Shown: positions 8,531 through 15,281 of the stretch, one piece after another | Numbering within the stretch: the stretch's first letter is position 1 | Layout: every line of letters starts with the position of its first letter | Source of the DNA: Paracoccaceae bacterium | GTDB lineage: Bacteria > Pseudomonadota > Alphaproteobacteria > Rhodobacterales > Rhodobacteraceae | Length of the DNA: 17,697 nt | NCBI GenBank assembly: GCA_023263735.1 | Contig: JALQUQ010000012.1 | Coordinates: forward strand, 1-17,697 | Direction: 5' to 3' | Made by a program: the position numbers and the translations under genes | The notes under the pieces: model-generated | What the model was told of the DNA's origin: nothing | Database searches by the model: none | The model's input: only the letters and a program-made list of their open reading frames with translations

Positions 8531-9436
8531 TCACCAGGCCTCGGGGCCTTTGTCTGCCAATCGGCGGGCCAGAAAGTCGATAAAGGCGCGGACCTTGGGC
8601 TGGGTAAAGCGCCCCGGCGGATAGACCGCATAGATGCCCAGCGTTTCAATCGGCAAGCCCGGCAAGGCTTCTTCGACCTGACCGCGTTTCATGGCATCGG
8701 CATAAAGAAAGCTTGGCAAATAGGCGATGCCAAGGCCCGAGATCGCGGCATTCAGCAGGGATTGGCCGTCGTTCACCGTCAGCCAACCCGCCGTCCTGAC
8801 CTGACGCCGTTCGCCGGATGGGGCCGTCACTTTCCAGACGTTGCCATTGGCCTGATTGGAATAATGCAGCAGTCGATGGTCGTTCAGATCGTCGATCTTC
8901 ATCGGGCGCCCGAACTTCTGGAAATAGCTGGGCGAGGCGATCATCCGTTTGGTGGTTTCGGTCAGCTTGCGGGCGCGCAGACTGCTGTCTTCCAGTTCAC
9001 CGACACGAATGGCCATGTCAAAGCCTTCGCTGATCAGCTCGACATATCGGTTGTTCAGCACCATGTTTACGGTGATGTCCGGATATTCCAGCAGGAAATC
9101 TCCAAGGATTGGTGACAGCAGGTTCACCCCGAAATCGGTGGCAACCGAAATGCGCAACAATCCAGAGGGCGCGCTTTGCATGCTGGTGACAAGGGCATCC
9201 GCCTCGCCCGCGTCGTTCAAGACGCGCCTTGCCCGATCATAATAGGCCAATCCGATTTCGGTCGGAGAGACGCGGCGGGTTGTGCGGTTCAAGAGCCGAG
9301 CCCCCAACCGGGCCTCTAACGCCGAGACGTGCTTCGAAACGGCAGATTTCGAAATGCCCATCTTTTTCGCAGCGTCGGTAAAGCCGCCTTGGTCAACGAC
9401 CGTGGCAAAAGCTTCCATTTCTGTTAAGCGATCCAT
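8531..9436 (-). CDS. LysR-family transcriptional regulator
   Basis: A 301-aa DNA-binding regulator of standard LysR length. The N-terminal winged helix-turn-helix is clear: MEAFATVVDQGGFTDAAKKM, then GISKSAVSKHVSALEARLGA (residues about 7-46), followed by RLLNRTTRRVSPTEIG. The rest is the periplasmic-binding-like effector domain, with the LRISVATDFG start and the GLGIAYLPSFL segment near 240. It resembles the CrgA/DsdC-like branch. ATG at 9436 was chosen because it starts the canonical MDRLTEMEAF sequence; the open frame upstream to 9559 is not LysR-like. The RBS is weak (GGGGGAA). It is divergent from the AbrB-family gene, which makes that gene a natural target, but this is inference. Confidence 0.93.
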   Translation of the reverse strand: MDRLTEMEAFATVVDQGGFTDAAKKMGISKSAVSKHVSALEARLGARLLNRTTRRVSPTEIGLAYYDRARRVLNDAGEADALVTSMQSAPSGLLRISVATDFGVNLLSPILGDFLLEYPDITVNMVLNNRYVELISEGFDMAIRVGELEDSSLRARKLTETTKRMIASPSYFQKFGRPMKIDDLNDHRLLHYSNQANGNVWKVTAPSGERRQVRTAGWLTVNDGQSLLNAAISGLGIAYLPSFLYADAMKRGQVEEALPGLPIETLGIYAVYPPGRFTQPKVRAFIDFLARRLADKGPEAW

Positions 9437-9730
9437 GTTTCCCCCGGCAGACACGAAAAGGGTTGATGCGCCAGTATTGATCGCGAAATTGGGCATGATC
9501 GGGGCGCAGGCTTGTTCGATCCGGGGAATTCCAACTGATCGTTGACGGGTCGGAAACACGTTTCAAAGGGGTTCGGGGCCCTTGGGCCGCTGCATTGTGA
9601 CGGAAAGGTGGCAAGACCGTTTCGTTGTTTCCACAATTGGCGCCATTCTGGTCGGGCGTCTCTGGACTTTGCCAAGAGGTTGGAAAAGGATATCGCACAT
9701 CGGCGGAACCGACGCGAATGGAAGACCCTC
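9437..9730. other. Intergenic region between divergent lysR-type and AbrB-family genes
   Basis: This stretch of 294 bp should hold both promoters. No convincing -10/-35 pair or dyad stands out. An open frame in the AbrB frame extends back to a TTG at 9542, but its predicted residues (rich in Arg, His, Trp and Cys) do not look like coding sequence or like the family's N-terminus. The region is therefore treated as non-coding. Confidence 0.5.
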
Positions 9731-10756
9731 TTGAACAGATTTGGCAAGATTGGCTTGGCGCTGGTGCTGGCAACGGCGGGCGGTTTTTCTTTCTATGCCT
9801 TGGGGCTGCCGCTGCCGTGGATGCTGGGCGCACTGTTCTTTACGATGGTCGCTTCGGTGCGCGGGGTTCCGCTTGAGGCGCCGAACCGCATTCGCCCGGC
9901 GGTTATTGCGATCATTGGGGTGATGCTGGGGGCCCGGTTTACCCCGGATGTGATCACACAGGCCCTGGCGTGGTCGCAGGCGCTTGGCCTGTTGTTGGTG
10001 TATCTGGTGCTGACGGCGGCGACGGTGGTGCCGTTTTACCGTTTTGTCGGGGGCTTTGACTGGCCGACGGCCTATTTTTCGGGGATGCCGGGCGGGCTGA
10101 CCGAAATGATCGAGATGGGAGAGGCGATCGGCGCCAAGGTGCCGCCGATCATTTTGGCGCATTCCCTGCGCATCGTCATGACCATCGCCATGATCGCCGT
10201 TTGGTTTCGGGTTATTCAGGGCGTCAGCGTTGGTGCGACCTCCTTCTCGACGCCCGGTGCGCTGGGGGTGTTGGACGCGGTGCTGTTGATCGGTGCGGCC
10301 ATCTTGGGCAGTTTTCTGGGCACCCGGCTTAGGTTTCCAGCGCCGACCTTTCTGGGCCCCATGGCCATTTCAGCGCTTTTGCATCTGACCGAAGTCACCC
10401 AAAGCGCCCCTCCCGGCATGATGGTCAGTGCGGCACAGGTCATCTTGGGCTGCGTTTTGGGCTGTCGCTTTATCGGAATTCACCCGCGCGAATTGGCCTC
10501 GGCGGCGTGGCTCAGCTTTGCGGCGACGGGCATCACCATGATTTTGGCGGTGGCGACGGGAACGATCATTCAAAGGTGGACGGGCATCAATCTGGAACAG
10601 GCCATGTTGGCGCTGGCCCCCGGTGGTCTGACCGAAATGGGGCTCATTGCGCTGGCCATTCATGCCGATGTGGCCTTTGTGGCCTTGAACCACGTGGTGC
10701 GGATCATCGCGGTTCTGGTGTTGGCCCCGGTGACCTTTCGCCTGTTTCGGAAATGA
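9731..10756 (+). CDS. AbrB-family integral membrane protein (putative ammonia monooxygenase/transporter-like, PF05145 type)
   Basis: A very hydrophobic protein of about 341 aa with around ten membrane segments. An internal duplication is visible. The motif PGGLTEM occurs at residues 120-126 and again at 297-303, each followed about 20-25 residues later by a His and Arg in a membrane segment (AHSLRIVM and NHVVRIIA). LPLPWMLGALFF near the N-terminus is typical of the family. Members are named after E. coli AbrB; 'ammonia monooxygenase' in databases is a legacy label, and the transported substrate is unknown. No in-frame ATG exists near the start. TTG at 9731, with GGAAG 6 nt upstream, gives the normal family length and places the first membrane helix immediately after it. 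It ends just before the terminator hairpin at 10759-10778. Confidence 0.8.
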   Translation: MNRFGKIGLALVLATAGGFSFYALGLPLPWMLGALFFTMVASVRGVPLEAPNRIRPAVIAIIGVMLGARFTPDVITQALAWSQALGLLLVYLVLTAATVVPFYRFVGGFDWPTAYFSGMPGGLTEMIEMGEAIGAKVPPIILAHSLRIVMTIAMIAVWFRVIQGVSVGATSFSTPGALGVLDAVLLIGAAILGSFLGTRLRFPAPTFLGPMAISALLHLTEVTQSAPPGMMVSAAQVILGCVLGCRFIGIHPRELASAAWLSFAATGITMILAVATGTIIQRWTGINLEQAMLALAPGGLTEMGLIALAIHADVAFVALNHVVRIIAVLVLAPVTFRLFRK

Positions 10757-10758
10757 AA

Positions 10759-10778
10759 GAGGCTCCCGAAGGAGCCTC
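10759..10778 (-). terminator. Rho-independent terminator of the peroxiredoxin gene
   Basis: A perfect 8-bp stem, GAGGCTCC pairing with GGAGCCTC. Read on the minus strand the loop is TTCG closed by C-G (a stable UUCG tetraloop), and the stem is followed by TTTCATTT. It sits between the convergent AbrB-family and peroxiredoxin genes. On the plus strand there is no T-run after it, so it fits the minus-strand gene better but could slow transcripts from both sides. Confidence 0.8.
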
Positions 10779-10786
10779 GATCCCGA

Positions 10787-11443
10787 TCACTTCGGCGCTT
10801 TGGCAAAACGCAGATAGGGCAGTTTGATGTCCAGATCGCCAAAGCGTTCCTTGGCCTGTTCATTGTTCAGCGACAGGGCCACGATCACGTCCTGACCGGG
10901 CTGCCAGTTTGCCGGGGTGGCCAGCGGAACGCCGTCGGTCTGGCGCACGGCATCCAGTGCCCGCAGGATTTCGGCAAAGTTGCGGCCAACCGACATGGGG
11001 TAAGACATGGTGAGGCGCACCTTTTTATCGGGGCCGACGATATAGACGGTGCGCACGGTTGCCGTATTGGCCGGGGTGCGCCCTTCGCTTGGCAGATAGT
11101 AATCGGCGGGCAGCATGTCATAGGCTTTGGCCACCGACAGGCTGGTATCGTCGATGATCGGGAATTCAGCCGCATTGCCGCCAAAGGCCTCGATGTCGCG
11201 CTTCCATTTCTGGTGATCTTCGACCGAGTCGACCGAAACCCCGATCACCTTGGTGTTGCGCTTTTTCCATTCATCGGCCAACTGGGCCACCGCGCCGAAT
11301 TCGGTCGTGCAGACCGGGGTAAAGTCGCGGGGGTGGCTGAAAATGATCGCATAGCCATCGCCAACCCAATCGTGGAACTTGATGGTTCCTGCGGTCGATT
11401 CAGCGGTGAAATCCGGTGCGACATCGTTGATGCGAACAGACAT
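10787..11443 (-). CDS. 1-Cys peroxiredoxin (Prx6 type)
   Basis: A 218-aa thiol peroxidase that reduces hydrogen peroxide and organic hydroperoxides in the cytoplasm. The catalytic motif is P38-R-D-F-T42-P-V-C45 in HPRDFTPVCTTEFG. Cys45 is the only cysteine in the protein, so no resolving Cys exists and an external thiol must regenerate it. The thioredoxin-fold start NDVAPDFTAES, the segment TVRTVYIVGPDKKVR and the long C-terminal extension (TPANWQPGQDVIVAL and on) are typical of the Prx6 subfamily. The length is also typical. A strong AAAGGAG lies 6 nt before the ATG. It is transcribed away from the flavoprotein gene at 11645 and ends at the hairpin terminator. Confidence 0.95.
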   Translation of the reverse strand: MSVRINDVAPDFTAESTAGTIKFHDWVGDGYAIIFSHPRDFTPVCTTEFGAVAQLADEWKKRNTKVIGVSVDSVEDHQKWKRDIEAFGGNAAEFPIIDDTSLSVAKAYDMLPADYYLPSEGRTPANTATVRTVYIVGPDKKVRLTMSYPMSVGRNFAEILRALDAVRQTDGVPLATPANWQPGQDVIVALSLNNEQAKERFGDLDIKLPYLRFAKAPK

Positions 11444-11595
11444 TGGGCTCTCCTTTTGCCATTGGCGCAGATGTAGTCAATCGGCGCGGCTTTTGCATCC
11501 CCTTCTGATCATGGAACCCCGACTTTCCGCTGGGGTGGGGGCAAAACTGGGCCAAGGGCGTGAATTGACCATTTCTTGTCGCCCTTAGCTCTCAC

Positions 11596-11632
11596 ACTTT
11601 GGGCGGGCCTTTCGGTAGCCTGACCCCAAAGT
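11596..11632. repeat. Inverted repeat in front of the flavoprotein gene
   Basis: ACTTTGGG (11596-11603) and CCCAAAGT (11625-11632) are perfect inverted copies separated by 21 bp, ending 12 bp before the ATG at 11645. The arrangement could be an operator or a leader hairpin just before the ribosome binding site GGAGG (about 11635-11639). Its function is not shown. Confidence 0.4.
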
Positions 11633-11644
11633 TTGGAGGCGTGA

Positions 11645-13621
11645 ATGAGCCAGCATCGTCATCTGTTGTCGCCCTTGTCCCTGCGCGGGCATACCTTGCG
11701 AAATCGCGTCGTGTTCGGGGCGCATACGGCCAACATGTCCAAGGATGGCCTGCCAGATGCGCAATATGCGGGGTATCTGCGGGAACGCGCCTTGGGTGGT
11801 GCGGCGATGATCGTGGCCGAGCCGGTGCCCGTTCATCGCACGGGCGTTTTGACCCGTGGGAATTTTCGGCATTCGACAGATGATATCATCCCCGCCTTTC
11901 GTTCGGTGACCGAGGGGGTCAAGGACGCGGGCGCCGTGATCGTGCAGCAGCTTTACCACATTGGCGCGCATGGCGATTCAGACCTGAGCTTTGCCCCCCA
12001 TTGGTCGCCGTCTGGGCATGTCAGCTACCATGACAGCGACGGGTCGCACAAAATGACGGTGGCCGAGATCGAAGAGATGATCGCCGCCCATATCGCGGCC
12101 GCGATCCGGTGCCAGAAAGCCGGGTTTCAGGGCGTAGAGGTCTGGGCCGCCTATCATTCGCTGTTGGATCAGTTCTGGACCCCTTGGTCAAACGCCCGCG
12201 ACGATGAATGGGGGGGATCGCTGGAAAACCGCACCCGGTTTTCGCGGCGCATCATCGAAGGCATTCGCCGGGCTTGCGGCGAAGACTTCATCATCGGATT
12301 GTCGGTTTCGACCTCGGACAGCCATGATGTCTTGTTGTCAACCGAGGCTTTGGCCGAAACTGTCGCCCTGCACGACGCAACCGGTCACATCGATTATGTG
12401 ACCTGTGGGCATGGCGGCTATCTGGATTTTGAGCGGTTGATGCCGACGTTCCTGTTTGCCGAAAAGCTGACGGCCCCGGTAACCGAGGTGTTGAAAGGGG
12501 CCGTGAAGCATGCAGTGATCACCTCCGAGGCGCATGTGCGCACGCCCGAAAATGCAGAAAGCATCATCAGCAGCGGGCAGGCCGATCTGGTTTCAATCGT
12601 GCGCGGGCAGATTGCCGATCCGCATTTGGCCCGCAAGACGATCGAAGGGCGGCCAACAGATATCCGTGGCTGCATCAGTTGCAATCAGATGTGTTGGGGC
12701 CGCCGCAGCCGGGATTACTGGATTTCCTGCTTGATCAACCCCTCGGTCGGGCGCGAATGGGAATGGGGGGGCGACCGGTTCACCCCTGCTGAAACCCCAA
12801 AGACGGTGTTGGTTGTGGGGGCCGGGCCGGCCGGTTTGGAAGCGGCGCGCGTCGCTGCCGAACGGGGGCATCGTGTCGACATCGTCGAAGCTCTGCCACA
12901 GACCGGGGGGCAATTCCGGTTGGCAGCCGAGCAACCCCGCCGCGCGCAGATCTCCGATCTTTTGGATTGGTATGAGCGGCAGTTTGAAGCCTTGGGGGTG
13001 ACCCTGCGGCTGAATACCTTCGTCGAGGAAGAGGACATCGCCGCCCATGCGGCCGAGGTTGTGGTATTGGCCACCGGGTCCTTGCCCGACCCCGAGGTGC
13101 GGCAAAGGTGGGCCCCGTCGTTGGGGCCATTGCCGGGGGGGGATCGTCCGGGTGTCTGGTCGGCCGAAGAGGCGATGCGGCGCGAGGCGCGGCTGGGCGA
13201 TCACGTCATCGTTCTGGATGAGGGCGGCAACTGGCGGGGCGTTGGCACCGCTTGGACCTTGGCCGAGCGCGGGCACAAGGTGACGCTGGTCACCCCAGAT
13301 GCCTATGTCGGCAAAGAGTTGACCCGGACATCGGCGGACGCCCCCGCGCGGGTGCGTCTGGCGCGTCTGGGCGTGACCTTTCTGACCGAGCATTGCTTGA
13401 CGGCATGGCACGGCAATGGCGCAACGGTTCGCAGTTTCCTGACCGGCGAAGAGCAGACGCTGGCCGCCTCGGCTGTGGTCTATGCAACGACAAATCAGGC
13501 CTTTGATCCGTGGCCGGAAACCTTTGACGGCAAGGTCACGCATCGGATCGGGGATTGTGTGGCGCCCCGTCAGGCCCCCTATGCCTTTTACGAGGGTCGA
13601 AAGCTGGGCCGCGAACTCTGA
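11645..13621 (+). CDS. NADH:flavin oxidoreductase, Old Yellow Enzyme/TMADH-type iron-sulfur flavoprotein
   Basis: A 658-aa three-domain redox enzyme. Residues 1 to about 360 form the FMN-binding TIM barrel (LRNRVVFGAHTANM at 18-31; NARDDEWGGSLENRTRF near 181-197). A 4Fe-4S motif follows: Cys343, Cys346, Cys350 and Cys362 (CISCNQMC, then 11 residues, then C). Residues about 385-658 are an FAD/NAD(P)-binding module with VLVVGAGPAGLEAARVAAE near 388 and a second dinucleotide fold near 520. This is the architecture of trimethylamine dehydrogenase, 2,4-dienoyl-CoA reductase and several N-demethylases of methylated amines. The substrate is unknown. The Cys that binds FMN covalently in TMADH is Thr28 here (AHTANM), so the FMN should be non-covalent. 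GGAGG precedes the ATG. It stands alone, with no electron-transfer partner or substrate transporter gene beside it. Confidence 0.9.
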   Translation: MSQHRHLLSPLSLRGHTLRNRVVFGAHTANMSKDGLPDAQYAGYLRERALGGAAMIVAEPVPVHRTGVLTRGNFRHSTDDIIPAFRSVTEGVKDAGAVIVQQLYHIGAHGDSDLSFAPHWSPSGHVSYHDSDGSHKMTVAEIEEMIAAHIAAAIRCQKAGFQGVEVWAAYHSLLDQFWTPWSNARDDEWGGSLENRTRFSRRIIEGIRRACGEDFIIGLSVSTSDSHDVLLSTEALAETVALHDATGHIDYVTCGHGGYLDFERLMPTFLFAEKLTAPVTEVLKGAVKHAVITSEAHVRTPENAESIISSGQADLVSIVRGQIADPHLARKTIEGRPTDIRGCISCNQMCWGRRSRDYWISCLINPSVGREWEWGGDRFTPAETPKTVLVVGAGPAGLEAARVAAERGHRVDIVEALPQTGGQFRLAAEQPRRAQISDLLDWYERQFEALGVTLRLNTFVEEEDIAAHAAEVVVLATGSLPDPEVRQRWAPSLGPLPGGDRPGVWSAEEAMRREARLGDHVIVLDEGGNWRGVGTAWTLAERGHKVTLVTPDAYVGKELTRTSADAPARVRLARLGVTFLTEHCLTAWHGNGATVRSFLTGEEQTLAASAVVYATTNQAFDPWPETFDGKVTHRIGDCVAPRQAPYAFYEGRKLGREL

Positions 13622-13652
13622 CGCGGCTCTTTGCGTCATTCGGCCGATAAGG

Positions 13653-13679
13653 GGCGCGGCGCTTTGATATGGCCGCGCC
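13653..13679. terminator. GC-rich hairpin after the flavoprotein gene
   Basis: GGCGCGGC (13653-13660) and GCCGCGCC (13672-13679) form a perfect 8-bp stem around an 11-nt loop, 31 nt after the flavoprotein stop codon. No T-run follows on the plus strand, so it is at best a weak or Rho-assisted terminator, or a stabilising 3' structure. Confidence 0.35.
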
Positions 13680-13754
13680 AGAAAACCACTTGGCGACGGG
13701 CGGTGAAAGGGGCAAGATCACCCCAATCGCCCGCATTCTGTTGCGCCAAGAGAC

Positions 13755-13845
13755 CGACTTTTCAGATGTTTTTTCGTGATAATAGGATGTAATGGGTGTT
13801 TACATTTACTAAGTAACGAATGCCTCTAGGTCAACGGGGGAAAAG
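13755..13845 (+). promoter_or_regulatory. AT-rich promoter region of the coiled-coil/AAA module
   Basis: After the hairpin, base composition changes sharply to AT-rich (for example the T-run at 13769-13774). A GATAAT at 13778-13783 fits a -10 box, with CGACTT at 13755-13760 as a poor -35 at 17 bp. A TTTACA at 13799-13804 could be a second -35, but no good -10 follows it. GGGGGA at 13836-13841 is the ribosome binding site for the ATG at 13846. The promoter itself is inferred. Confidence 0.3.
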
Positions 13846-14919
13846 ATGGCCAATTTTGAGACGCAAATTTCTGAAAGCCAAAAGCAGGTTGCCGAGGCGC
13901 AATCCAAGATCAGGGAGGTGACCAGCCGCATCGAGGCTGCGCGCCAACAATTGGATGCCGGGGAAGCCGCCATCGACATTGAAAACGCGACCCTGCAAGA
14001 CGTTCACAAACACACGGATCTGATGAATGCCAACATCGCCGAATTGATCATGGGGCTTGATGATGTCACGGCGGCCTTCTCCAAGGATTTTGACGAGATG
14101 CGCACCAAGACAGGCTGGGAAAGCTTTGTCGGCGTGTTCAGCAACGCCAAATCCGAAAGCATGCGACAAGAACGTCTGCGCACCGCCAGCATTGATGATA
14201 AATTGCAGGATCTGATTTCGAAATCGGATGTCATCGTCAAACTTCTGCAAGGTCAGCTTGATATGCTGAACACGCAGAAAACCTCGGTCGAGGCGAATTT
14301 GACCGGTACGCTGACCGAGCGAGAGGTCACTGTTTCCGCGCTTGAGGCGGTACGGGCCGAAATCGCGACGATGGACCCCAAAATCATCGAGCTGGAAAAC
14401 AAGATCAGCGTTGAAATGGACGCAGCCACCCGGACGCGGCTGGAAACCGAATTGGCCGCGCTGAATTCGCGCTACAATGAATTGTTGCAGGACGAGCAGG
14501 TCAAGGTCGCAAAGTCGCAAACGCTGGAACGCTATATCGAAAAGGGCAAGACGTGGATGGACAGCCTGCAAAATCAGGCGGCCACGCAACTGGTGTTGAT
14601 CAACAAACTGCAGACAGACACCAAACAGCGGGTTGTGTTGTATGATGCGCTGACCGCCAGCCTCAAGACAGCCCAGCAACAGGATGTGGCGCACCGGATC
14701 AACGAAATCGGGGTCAAGACCGACCAAGAGGCGCAGGCCGCCATGGCCGCCATTGGCGCCGCGACCAATGACAAGATGGCCGATATGCTGGAAGCCCATG
14801 AAGACCACATGGTTTTTGCCCGCAAAATCCTTGAGCAAAAGGCCAAGGCCGATGAACGCTTTAACCGTCGGTTCGCGGCGATCGTCGATAAGCACGACAA
14901 GAACGCCTATGGAGAGTGA
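13846..14919 (+). CDS. Coiled-coil protein of unknown function (module gene 1)
   Basis: A 357-aa protein that I do not recognise. It has no signal peptide, no membrane segment and no cysteine, so it is probably cytoplasmic. It is almost wholly helical, with heptad-like stretches at about 1-60 (SESQKQVAEAQSKIREVTSR and on), 115-225 and 290-350. A short non-coil break near 89-103 contains TGWESFVGVFSNAKS. The C-terminus is basic and charged (KAKADERFNRRFAAIVDKHD). Length and helical pattern recall TelA (toxic anion resistance) and PspA-type membrane-stress proteins, but I see no signature of either. It is the first of four co-directional genes, preceded by an AT-rich promoter-like region and followed after 23 nt by a small membrane protein. 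A scaffold or adaptor for the downstream AAA protein is a reasonable inference, no more. Confidence 0.8.
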   Translation: MANFETQISESQKQVAEAQSKIREVTSRIEAARQQLDAGEAAIDIENATLQDVHKHTDLMNANIAELIMGLDDVTAAFSKDFDEMRTKTGWESFVGVFSNAKSESMRQERLRTASIDDKLQDLISKSDVIVKLLQGQLDMLNTQKTSVEANLTGTLTEREVTVSALEAVRAEIATMDPKIIELENKISVEMDAATRTRLETELAALNSRYNELLQDEQVKVAKSQTLERYIEKGKTWMDSLQNQAATQLVLINKLQTDTKQRVVLYDALTASLKTAQQQDVAHRINEIGVKTDQEAQAAMAAIGAATNDKMADMLEAHEDHMVFARKILEQKAKADERFNRRFAAIVDKHDKNAYGE

Positions 14920-14942
14920 CCAGTCTGCGGGGTGATACGGCG

Positions 14943-15281
14943 ATGACCTTTGCCGCACAGCGCCGACTTGCCGCAGCGATAGGCCTGACCGCAAGCGCAC
15001 TTGTCGGGCTCTTGGCTCTGCTTGCGGCAGGTCTGGCGCCAGAAAAGGGGTCGAACGTCGACTCCCTTTTTGCGGTGATGCTGCTGACCCTTTTGGGGGT
15101 GGCCGCGCTGGCGCTGGCCTTCGGGGTGGTGATGCGCTCGCTTCAGCGCTGGTTCTGGTTTGCCGGAAAGATCGGGGAAAGCCCGCTTTTCCGCCGCCGC
15201 ATCCTTACCGGCTGGGCCAGCGGCTTTTGGCGCTGGTGGCTGCATATTGACGAAAACGGGGATGACCTTGACCGTAGATGA
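14943..15281 (+). CDS. Small two-helix membrane protein (module gene 2)
   Basis: A 112-aa protein of no recognised family. Two hydrophobic segments at about 9-31 (ending in LVGLLALLAAGL) and 41-64 (LFAVMLLTLLGVAALALAF) form a hairpin. They are followed by a tail very rich in Trp and Arg (RWFWFAGK, then WASGFWRWWLH near 91-101), which may lie at the membrane surface. The acidic end is ENGDDLD. ATG at 14943 is chosen because GGGGTGA lies about 8 nt upstream. A GTG at 14916 overlapping the previous stop is in frame, but its putative Shine-Dalgarno is only 1 nt away. The gene's last 20 nt overlap the next gene, suggesting translational coupling. Confidence 0.7.
   Translation: MTFAAQRRLAAAIGLTASALVGLLALLAAGLAPEKGSNVDSLFAVMLLTLLGVAALALAFGVVMRSLQRWFWFAGKIGESPLFRRRILTGWASGFWRWWLHIDENGDDLDRR

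Noticed and set aside
9542..9730. Longer N-terminus for the AbrB-family protein, from TTG at 9542
   Set aside because: The extra 63 residues are rich in Arg, His and Trp, do not resemble the family, and would put a long hydrophilic leader before the first membrane helix. The shorter form has the usual length.
11444..11644. TTGACC at 11565-11570 as a -35 box for the flavoprotein gene
   Set aside because: No acceptable -10 hexamer is found 16-18 bp downstream.
13643..13650. GCCGATAA, identical to a flagellar sigma-28 -10 box
   Set aside because: No TAAA-like -35 lies 15 bp upstream (the bases there are CGGC), and the next gene is not flagellar, so it is a chance match.
13846..14919. Calling the coiled-coil protein TelA (toxic anion resistance)
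   Set aside because: Only length and helical character agree. No family-specific sequence block could be identified.
13831..15000. A 389-codon open frame on the minus strand over the coiled-coil gene
   Set aside because: It is the mirror of a coiled-coil gene with good start signals. Its Leu/Gly/His/Asp-rich repeats come from the opposite strand's codon pattern.
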